A model generated the notes under the pieces. That model was not told where the DNA came from. It did not search any database and saw only the letters and a list, made by a program, of their open reading frames with translations. A program made the position numbers and the translations under genes. Of a DNA stretch of 64,000 nt, positions 1-10,100 are shown piece after piece. The stretch's first letter is position 1. Every line of letters starts with the position of its first letter. The stretch is taken from positions 35,002,733 through 35,066,732 of the forward strand of contig NC_089850.1 of assembly GCF_036373705.1 (NCBI RefSeq), written 5' to 3'. The DNA comes from Amia ocellicauda (lineage: Eukaryota; Chordata; Actinopteri; Amiiformes; Amiidae).

Positions 1-205
1 TACGTGACAATTGCTCTTAAAGGGAAACTCCACCGAAATGCCATTGTTTCTCAAGTAGAAACATATGCTGTGGAGTGGGTTTTTCATGTCCAGCTCATTC
101 TATGCAGGGTTTTCCCTGTGAATAAACAATACAATTTTTTTGTTCAGTCTACAATTAGGTATACCTTGCACGGATAAAATGTGAGAATAAATGCAGTTGC
201 CAATG

Positions 206-850
206 AAAAATGCTTTACAAACTTAGGCTTCCACAAATAGAGCATCCAGACAGCCCTGTTCTTGCTGACATTGTACATGTTGCTGTTCAACTTCTGCAGC
301 ATCTGTGGAGTTGGCTGAAAGCTCCTGCAGTCCTGTCCCTTCCACTCCGAGCAGTATTTGACTTGCAGCAGACTTTCCAAAGTCTTGGACTGAAGTCTGT
401 TTCTTAGTTTTGTTTTCATCAGTGTGACAGTGCTGAAAGTAGTTCCATTGCTGCAGTTGAAATTGGTAGAGTTAACATGGTGAGGGCAAGCTCACTACCA
501 TACTGCTTGTTCCCGGCAGCATCCGTGTCTTCGCACACCCCAATCCTGAAGGATGACTCATCAGCTGTTTTGTTCCAGGCCTTGTTGGTTAAATTGGACC
601 AGTGTTGTTCAGTTCCTCCTATGTCTTGGCTTGCATACCACCTGGAATTCGTTCGCAATAGCTGTGATGGGTCTCTTGATCTGTGATAATGCCTCTTTTG
701 GGTGCAGCATGTCCAGTTTTTCCAGTATGTTGATGTTGGGTGGCAGTCGAGCCTTCAGTTGATGTGCCATCTGCACCAGCATCGCCTTGCACTTCTCCTT
801 CCCTGACTCTACAGCCCCTTTAAGCCTGTCTGCATAGGAAGTGAAATCAT
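206..850 (-). pseudogene. Decayed hAT-family transposase fragment
   Basis: Minus-strand translation gives the C-terminal part of a hAT-type transposase. It has the dimerisation-domain signature LTMLTLPISTAAMELLSAL followed, in another frame, by MKTKLRNRLQSKTLESLLQV, the usual order in hAT and hAT-derived proteins. An upstream stretch (about 660-840) reads DRLKGAVESGKEKCK and NINILEKLDML in a third frame. At least two frameshifts and a stop separate the pieces, so it cannot be expressed as one protein. It ends near 850, and no intron structure suggests a domesticated gene. The exact hAT subfamily is not clear. Confidence 0.7.
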
Positions 851-1026
851 AACCCTAATCATAACATAATCATAACTAGTAGAAAGAATGAAAAATATGA
901 ATAAAATATTACAGAAATCCCCCATTTCAATCTGAATCCCCCCATCTGAAAAATATTATCCCCCATGAAATCTTTCCCCCTATTTTTTCCCCCATGGCTT
1001 TGATTTTCCGCCACAAATGGGGGATT

Positions 1027-1049
1027 TCCCCCCAATCTGGCAACCCTGG
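1027..1049 (-). repeat. Possible terminal sequence of the hAT element
   Basis: Read on the minus strand this begins CAGGGTTGCCAGATTGGGG, which resembles a hAT-type terminus. It lies about 180 bp upstream of the transposase remnant in the same orientation. No matching inverted copy or 8-bp target duplication was found near the left edge, so the link is an inference. Confidence 0.3.
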
Positions 1050-1413
1050 TTCTATGTACCAGAATTCAGAGATCGATTTAAATGGCAACAGGAACACGGT
1101 AACATTATAGAAAAAAATACATAAACAATTAAAACCAAGACAGCCCTAAAACACATTCTGATAAAATAGAAATACATAATCATAATAGTGGTAAAAAACA
1201 TGAAACCCCCCCGGTTACATCTGCAATGTAAGTTACTCTAGTATTGTGTTTCCTGGGGGAGGCTGCAGTGGTCTCTGTGGTTAGGTGTAGTCTTGTGGGG
1301 CAGACAGGGTGAGTGGTGTTGTGAGAGGTGAGACCAGACTTATTCATTCACACCTTCTGCCAGCTGGACAGATTACAGCAGGAGAGCTGCAGAGTCTCAC
1401 TTAGTGATATTGA

Positions 1414-1416
<3 letters not shown>

Positions 1417-1450
<34 letters not shown>
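1417..1450. repeat. (CT)n microsatellite
   Basis: Near-perfect CT dinucleotide run. The pyrimidine-rich tract continues, less regularly, to about 1600. Confidence 0.95.
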
Positions 1451-1451
<1 letters not shown>

Positions 1452-1704
1452 ACAGTCTGACTCTACACCTCCCTCTCTCATTCTCTGGTTTGGCCTCAGC
1501 TTTCTCTTCCCACTTTCCCTCGGTTTCTCTTTCATTCTATCCCCCTCTCTCCCTGTCCCTTCTCTCACTCCTTCACTGTCTCTTATTGCCTCTACTCATG
1601 TCTCACCGTAGGCCAGATGGATAAAACTTTAACCTCATGTATAAACTATTTACTTCTGTTAACCATAAGACAGGCCCTCTGAAAAAGGCCCTCTTCCCCA
1701 CTTA

Positions 1705-1795
1705 TTTTTTTTAAATTATTATTATTTTTATTTCTTTGCAGATGCCCTTATCCAGGGCGACTTACAACATAAGTGCAATACAAAGTGTATTTTCA
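1705..1795 (-). mobile_element. 3' tail of an L2-like LINE, truncated
   Basis: A short ATT-rich run is followed by CTTATCCAGGGCGACTTACA and GTGCAATACAAAGTG. Read in reverse, this matches the 3' end of the L2-like element at about 58,000-58,130. Only the tail is present, as expected for a 5'-truncated LINE insertion. Confidence 0.6.
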
Positions 1796-1876
1796 ATAGG
1801 AAAATCAGACAACAGCTTTATAAATGCCGTCCGTCCGTTTTTCTCCCATTCTATCATTCCATCCTTCTCCATCTCT

Positions 1877-1879
<3 letters not shown>

Positions 1880-1924
<45 letters not shown>
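1880..1924. repeat. (CT)n microsatellite
   Basis: Uninterrupted CT dinucleotide run of about 22 units. Confidence 0.95.
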
Positions 1925-1925
<1 letters not shown>

Positions 1926-3838
1926 ATTCAGTTCAATCCCCCACATTCTCTTTGTCACTTTCTATGGGTCTGTGCTTCATCTCTTTCTTTTACTCTGTCC
2001 CTCCACTCCTCCTCCCTCCCTCTCTGTGCCGGACTGGGCTGGGCAGCGCTGCTTCCTCAGGGATTATTCCACACACACAGGGCTGAGAATAGAAGTGCAG
2101 GAATAGAGCTCTGCTTTAGGATTTGGAGATTACACAACAGAATCAGAAACTCCAGCTCTCTACTTTTAGCTGGACCCTTTTCCCACAATGGAAAGATTCT
2201 GACTTGGTGTCATTCACAGCTATATCTGTCACACCTCCCTGTGACACTGCATCCCATTGAACCCAATACATCTGTGGTCACATGCTGGAGGCTGGCGATG
2301 GAAATGACAGGGTCAAATTAAAAAGTACCTGGATGAATGAAGCCAGCATCTCTAAGAAAAAAGGCTGAAAGCAACTGACTGGTCTCTGCCTTGCACTCTG
2401 TGTGTGCCGGATTCAGTTCTGGCTCACTGCGATCAATTATGTAATTAAGTAATTGAGAGCTGGTTGAAACAAAAACCAACAGGGTTGGGACAAGGGATGA
2501 GAACCACTGTTACAGTTAATAGTGTTTATCAGTAGGGCAGGACTCTACTGTTCCAGTAACTTTGGACGAAAGAAGTTCATAGTATGTGCCCATTTCTCTT
2601 CCCCACAGGCAGTCAGGGTAATTCCAACTTTCAAATAAAAAACACACTGATGCGCTGAAACCTGCCCTTCTGGTTCTGTGCCTTCTTCCCCTGAACTGTT
2701 TGACACAGTGTAATCAGGGGCATGCTCCTCTTCTGGCTACAGCTGTCACCTACTGCTGGGAAGCTTGTTATGGTAAAAAATAAAATAAAATAAAACAACT
2801 ATTACAACAAACATTTGCAATGTGTATTTATTTATTGAGTTTTTTAAATGTTTTAATATGGGTGCTAGTTGGGTACTCAGTTTTCCCCCCAAGACAGGAG
2901 TGTGCAATTCCAGTCCTTGGGGGCCAAAGGGGTTTGTGGTTTTCAGTTCCCTTGAGGACTTAATTATATAATTAATGTAATGAGGTCTATGAGGTCAAAT
3001 CACCTGTTTAATACAAGTTTAAAGCAGTTGCTTATTGAAATGTGCCTACCTAACCCCCAGGAACCCGGCCCTCAAGGACTGAAGCTGCCAGCCGTGGATT
3101 AGAGACTGCAAAACTTACAACAAAACAACCACAGTAAAATCATATAAAAAGTGCAAAACTCCTATCAAAAATCTAGCAAGCTAACTGGCTCCCCAGGACC
3201 ATGGTGGCTACTGTGGATCTAGATAAGCAATAATCAATCAATCAAGAAATTGAATATGTTAGTAAACAAATTCATTAATGGATCAAATAAAGAATGGATA
3301 GATTAATGAATGAATAAATCAGACTCCTTTCAACCCAGACACCACCACTGCCATCCATCTATGTGCGTGCAGCCTTCCCTTCCCCAGGGCCACAACAAAA
3401 GGTTGGAATTTTTCATGCAGGTGCAATAAAGGGACTCGGGCTAGGAAATATCAGAGGTGTGAGTGGAGCGAGCGGAGCTGCTGTGCAAATCCCATAGAGA
3501 CTGTGACCATCTCAGGTTTCCTGCTCGGCTAGTTTGTTTTGTTTTGTTTTTCTTTTTTGTAATGGGGATTTACAGCGCGGGAAGATGCAGAGATCTTTTT
3601 CTCCTCCCCACACACCCCCCAGTGTCAGCAACACTGGCACAGCCCACTGCTCCTCTGAGGGCCACCAGGTTGCCTGCTCTGTGCTATATGATGAGCCGCC
3701 CAGGAATGAGGAAGGTGTGTGCTGTCTATGCTTTCAATTCCAGGGCACCGCTATGCAGCTTTTGTTTGTACAACACGTGTGAGACCTACGCCATACCCCT
3801 ATTCCAGTGAGAGAGAGAGAGAGAGGGAGACCTGATAC
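1925..3838. other. Intergenic sequence without a supported gene
   Basis: Open frames here are short, lack splice context and translate to low-complexity text. The only recognisable element is an interspersed repeat copy at about 2897-3105, annotated separately. Confidence 0.6.
2897..3105. repeat. Interspersed repeat copy (family A)
   Basis: Begins with AATTCCAGTCCTTGGGGGCC and reads on through AAAGGGGTTT. A diverged copy with the same order of segments lies at about 55,325-55,495. The family is not identified; no polymerase III promoter boxes or coding sequence were recognised. Confidence 0.55.
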
Positions 3839-3846
3839 ATAAAAGG
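3839..3846 (+). promoter_or_regulatory. Candidate TATA box of the class C GPCR gene
   Basis: ATAAAAGG lies 93 bp upstream of the chosen ATG at 3939, a workable TATA-to-start distance with a short 5' leader. No initiator was verified, and an upstream noncoding exon is possible. Confidence 0.3.
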
Positions 3847-3938
3847 ACGTGGTAACGTGAGACTGTATGTCAATGTGATTTTATAGTCCTGCACTGAACA
3901 CACAGACACACAAACACACGCACTCATACACATGCGTG

Positions 3939-4129
3939 ATGCTCGGCACTCTGTGCGTATCGGTCCTGCTTCTGTCCGTGCTGGGGGGCCTGGGGGGCTG
4001 CTGTGACTACATCGAGAGCATCTGTGGAGCACACGCCCCTGGGGACATCCTGCTGGGGGGGCTCCTGCCCTTCCACGCCACTGTGGGGACTGAGCTGAGG
4101 ACACAGCCGAATGGATTCAACTGCACACA
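3939..4129 (+). CDS. GPCR exon 1: signal peptide and N-terminus
   Basis: Encodes residues 1-63 plus two bases. The start is the first ATG in frame with the hydrophobic leader MLGTLCVSVLLLSVLGG; an ATG at 3932 is out of frame. The donor is GTGAGT. Confidence 0.85.
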
Positions 4130-7100
4130 GTGAGTACAGCCCTGGGGTAGGAGAAAGAGGGTGCAAGGGGTCCAGGGTGCTTAGGAACCAGGGCAGCCTG
4201 TGTCTGCTGTTGTGGGAACTTTTAAAACCCATTGCTTAGTTAACTAGAGAGAGTGTTAATACTGGAGCCTGTGTGTGTGTGTATACCAACACATACACAA
4301 AAGCACTTTGTTTGTTCATGCCACTTAATCGAAGGTGTTCACATTTTTCCTCATTGTCAAAACACAAGTCATTACAAGCATTGAGCTGTTAAGGACTGGG
4401 GGATAATGGATGAAATCGAGAAGTACAAGTACCAGTAAAGGTGAATAGACCCTACCAGCACTGACCACAGCTGTGTGTTCACTGGCCTGTGTTGCTCGTG
4501 CCATACTCATGGTTTAGGAACAGCTTACAGTCAGTTTTAAGTACATTTTTGACACACATAGGTGTAATTAACCCCTAAAGCAGTAGAGTTGGGTGGATAG
4601 AACAATGGTCACCTTCGTACAGCACTTTTTGAATCCATGCTTCTGTTTCACAGTATATGGATTGTATTGCTTCATTATTTTGCTTGGCTAAGGGGCTAAG
4701 TGCTTCTGTCTTGGGTTGCATCGCTATTCAATAAGTTCAGTTTTAATTATAGCAGCTCCTTCCCTAATGATGAGATTGAGTTCACTGTGTGAGAACGTCA
4801 GAACATAAGACAAGTTTGCAAGCAGGAATGAAACCAGTTGACCTATACTAATGTAGTGTCTGAGGAGCTTTGTGCAATACCTTTAAACTCCAGGAAAGCT
4901 TTAGGCCAGCGATGGCAATCCTGTTTTGAATGGAGTGCTCAATGTCTGGTTTGTATGCTTTGTTAAGTGCTAAAGGGTGCCATTGATAAATTAGGAATAT
5001 AAATGTTTATACAGGGGCTAAAAAGCATTTTTTAAACCAATATTTATATTTATTTTTTGTTGTAATTTAAGTTATGAATCAAACATGCCAACAAAACAAA
5101 CCACAATACAGAAAAATTTAAACAAGATGGACAGATAGAACCAACCCACCCACCACCTGAATCAACACCACTCCCCCCCTTGAACCCACCCCCTTATCCC
5201 TCTGTGGTCTGCTAATGGGAGTCTGCTGCAGAGTATCAAGCTGAATGAATCGAGGCACATATTCCTCCCCAAAAATATTATAAATATGCAGGTTCCATTT
5301 TTGCTCACAGATTATTGTCAATTTACAAATATACAAAGCAGTAGTAATAGCACATCACTATCATTTTTGGAATATGTCCCTTTTCATATTGGACAATGGG
5401 AATCTTTAATCCTTGTTCAAATTAAATAAATCAATCTTAATTGTATATAGTGGAAAACCATTTAATACAATTAATACATCATTTATATGTTGCAGTATTG
5501 TTACAGTGAAGTAAAATGCATGAATCACATTTAATCACACATTAAGATTGAGGATTATAATGGTGAAGTACGTTTAAAAACCCCTTTAAAATCACAATCT
5601 ACCCCCAAAACAATGTCCCACAGACTCTCCCATTGTCCTGCTGTTACATACAAGAAGTAGACGTTTGTTCATTTGGCTGCATTAGTAACCCTTCCATATT
5701 GTTTTGTTTGCACTTGCACATTACCAATGCACCTTCTTTTTTCAACGTATATTTACTTATATCTACTGCTTTTACATTTTGTAAAATAACTAAAACTGGT
5801 AGATTAGTATACACTGTGTGGCACTGTTTTAAGACAAAAATAATGCATTGGTATCAATCTACCCTGAGTATGAGTATGCCTTTGATTTGTAGAGTACATT
5901 TGTGAACAATTTATTTATTTTGAGAATTGACAGCTTTCTTTTGACAACTTCATGAAGTTTTTAAATTGTCGGAGTGTTAAATATGAATGCTTGTGGCCAT
6001 TTCTCCATGTGATACAGGAGATAAACAAAATGCTTTCCACTGCGTGTTGAACAGACACGTCCATTGCTGACCACAATGAATCACAACAGCACAGACTTAC
6101 AGTTTCTGTCATCTTCCTCCTGCTGCCAGAGTGCCGTACCTCAGCATGAACAGTCATCATAATATTAACATCTCGTCCATGCAGTGCAGATTTTCGCAGT
6201 TCTGCGTGGATCTGCACAGCTCCACCAATGGGATTCTGCAGTTCTGCGCATAATGGCGAAAATTTGTGCACAAGAACCCAACCTTAAACATGAATATTCA
6301 GAAAATTCCTTTTGGGCAGTGCCGTCACTGCCAAATATACTGACTGTTTTTCTAAAGTGCCAATCAATTTAGACAATTGAGGGGCGGGCTGGCAAAAAAC
6401 AACGAAACAAAAAAAACACAGATAGTCGTTCAATTGGCGTGCCAACCTATACAGCTCTAAGTCTCACTCTGGGCATGCGTGCCACAGGTTTGCCATCCCT
6501 GCTAGGGGAAAACTAAGGAGAAACTGAAATGTGTTTTTTATACAACTGAGCTCTGGGTTCCTGATGGGTCCATCACTCCCTCTCTCCATCTCCTCTGTCC
6601 CTCTTCTGTCTCCTCTCTCTGTCTCTTTCCAGGTTTGACTGGATGCCCTTCGCGCTACAGATGGCCACGATCCTCAGCATCGAGCAGATCAATGAGTCTG
6701 GCTTCCTGCCCGGGGTGAAGCTGGGCTACATCATATGTGATACCTGCTCTGATGCCATCAAGGCCCTGCAGGGTGCACAGGTGCTGCTCTCGCTCAATGG
6801 CAGCCTGGACATCCACTGCAACTACAGCGACTACGCCCCCCTCGTGAAGGCTGTAGTGGGGGGGCGCTACTCTGAGGAGTCCATCGCGATTGCCAAGCTA
6901 CTGGGTCTTTACATGGTCCCCCAGGTGAGCAAATGAGTGAGTGGGAGAGGAGAGGAATGGAGAGTAGAGGTAGGAAATTCAGGGAGAGGAGGAGACCAAG
7001 GGAGCCAGGGAGTATGTGTGTAAGTGGAGGTCTGGGGTGAGGGGATTGGGAGAGGGGAATGCTGGGAGAGAGGGAAGCTCAGGATGTGAAGTATAAATGT

Positions 7101-10100
7101 GTAATTTTCGACATTCTTTATGTCGAACTTGAAAAACAAATTTGTCACGCAGCTGAGATTGTCACACAACATTCTTTTGAAGGGTGTGTTGAGATTCCTC
7201 AGGTGATGGAGGTCACTTCCTATGCTCATTATGATATGGCATGATGGCTCTGAAGACGCTCGATCAACAAAACGCTCCGGGTGTTCAGTCGATGAAACAC
7301 TCTGTAGAGCACAGTGGTGACTGGCTTTGTTCTTCTGACTTCAGAATGTAATTATCCAGGAGTGGCACAGTATGTTTTGGAAAATATGTACAGCAAGGGG
7401 CAGGCGATTGCAAACAGGTTCCTATCCCTGCTGTTGGTTCGTCTATAATGGATTCCCTTTTCAGTGGGTTGTAATTGCTAGTGGGCACCTTTAACTCTGT
7501 TATCACACTGCAGGAGTTTGTGCAGCTGTCAGGGCCTTCATACATCCTTATCTGCAGAGATTAAATTCCAGAAATGCACCAACCACATCAGCGATAACAC
7601 TATTGAAGGCACTGAACTGGGTTTCATTTCTGTTATTATTAAAGATGTACAATTCAGTGGTAAGAATCAGAGCCATCTCTATCCTGCGGGGGTCACAAAT
7701 AGGTCTTATAAGAGAAAGGTCAGACAAAGCCAAGGACAGGATTGAGGTGAGAGGGACAATCAGACAGATATATTTTTACAAGTGAAAAATTTGAAGGATT
7801 TCCCCTTCCAGGCACAAAGTACAGGGTGAGGCAGATGGTCTGGGGTGAGGAAAGGCTTGTGAAGGAGACAGAAAAAACAAAAGACAGCTGAAAGAAAGGT
7901 TATATATACCTCCATACATGCTTCCTCAGTAGCTCAGTGCTAGGCAGGGGTGAGACAGACAGTACACTCACAAAATTTAATTTTTAATATTATTATTTTT
8001 ATTTTACTTATAATGATTACAACATTTACCTGCAAATTACTACAAATTACTATTATTTACTTTTCATTACTCTTCATTACTGCAGCTTTAATTGCTTAAG
8101 GATTGCTTAAATCAAGTAACTGGATTATTACTTGAATTTCTTATCAGCATTTTCACTTAGTACATTAAACAATAACAATTATTTTTGTTTACATAACATG
8201 TCATATATTTACTTACATTTAACTTTACTAACAATTGCTACCAAATATTGTGCATTACTAAGAATTACTTGTAGAATGGGTACGTTTCCTTAACTAGTTT
8301 TGAGAAATTGTATTTATTATTTTAACAACAAACAAGTTTTTTTTCTTTTGAGTGTATAAGGGAGATGTGAGCCAAGGTGGAGTGTAAGCTTGTTGTGAGA
8401 CAGTTATAAAATAAATGTGAGACAGACAGGATAATGTAACTCTGAGACAGTGGAAGGTAGATGTGAGACAGAAAGCTAGGGGTGGGGAGAGACAAATTTT
8501 GGGAGTCAAAAATGCCAGTTGAGGTTGAACAGTGCATGGCTGTTGTGAAGCAGACAGTGAGCGTGTGTGTCCTCTGTTCCCCCTCTCTGTCTGCCCCATC
8601 CCTGCTTCTTCAGATTAGCTGGACATCATCGGCGGCAGCACTGTCCGACAAGCAGCGCTTCCCCTCCTTCCTGCGCACCATCCCCAGTGATGTTTACCAG
8701 ACGCGGGCAATGGCGAGACTGATTTCGCACTTTGGCTGGGACTGGGTGGGCGTGGTATCTGGGGACGACGACTATGCCAAGGCGGCGATGGAGAGTTTCC
8801 TGCGTGATGCAGATGAGCAGGGGGTGTGCGTGGCCTACAAGGAGATGATGCCACACTACCTGGGTGACAAGAACAGTGAGCGACGCATACTGGAGGTAGC
8901 CTCCACGATCCGCAACTTCCAGGCCAAAGTGGTGGTGCTGATTCTCAAGGGCGAGCTGGTAAACGAGCTCTTTCAGGAGATGATCCGCACCAACACATCC
9001 AAGATCTGGATTGCCAGCGACGCCTGGTCTTTGTCTCGGCTTGTTGCCAATATGGAAGGCATCAACCAGGTGGGGGAGATCTTTGGCTTTACCTTCACCA
9101 CTGGCAACATTCCCGGCTTCTCAGAGTACCTGCAGAAGTTGCGGCCCGCCCCGAACACCACCAACCGTTTCATCGAAGAGTACAAGGAGTTGCGCTTCTC
9201 CTGCCCCCCTGAGCTTCGCCAATACAACCAGTGCCTGAAGAATCAGCCACCCACATGGTGCCCCATCCCCCAAATCCCCAACTTGGCAATGAAATCTCCA
9301 AAAGCCTGTGAGGTGGTGGACCCCCAGGTAGAGGATGATGACTTCCTGTTGAAGGCGATCGACTTAGGTGTGGCCTATGGCAGTAGGCAGGCTGTCTGGG
9401 CCTTGGCACATGCCCTCCACAGTCTTCTGCGATGCAACCAGACTGCCTGCCCTGGTCCCAGGAATTTTCCTCCCTGGCAGGTAAATATTTATTAATGAAT
9501 CTCTGTGTTTGTTTTATTTCTGGAGCTTTATTGATGATTCGGTTCAATTGCATTGAATGAGTTTGTGGTTGTATGTATGCTGGTGTGTTGTGCTGCTGTT
9601 TAAACTGGTAGACACTGAGGTGTGGTAACAATGCTCCATTGTACCCAGACAACACATCTTTTCATTTCCACAGCTTCTGCAGGAGCTTAAGAAGGTGAAC
9701 TTCACCCTGGACGACAACCAGTTCTACTTCAATGAAAATGGGGACACTGTAGACGGCTATGACCTGATCTTCTGGAGCAGGCAGGGACTAAAGCGTGTCT
9801 TCAAAGTAGTCGGCAGATACCGTGTGAGCCAGGGGACCGTGGAGGTCAACACAGACATGCTACTCTGGAGTACTCCCGACAACAAAGTGAGTCGGATAGG
9901 ACTGCCAGTCACCCTGTGGGTACACTGTAGACTCCTGATATACTGTGGACAGACTCCATTGTTGGAAGACTGTTGGTAGGCTATTGACCTTTCGCAAAAG
10001 ACCCGCCCACTTAGTTACTGTTGCTATGCCCGTCAAGCTGTGCTGCTTTGTAAGCAGTAACACCGAGCACGGAGGGGAAAAGCATCCTCCGCGATATCCT

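Noticed and set aside
5915..6271. 118-codon minus-strand frame in GPCR intron 1
   Set aside because: No family resemblance; antisense in an intron and probably chance or old repeat sequence.
8482..8613. Upstream extension of the open frame before GPCR exon 3
   Set aside because: The extra residues are intronic; the TTCTTCAG acceptor at 8613 joins exon 2 in frame and matches the family.
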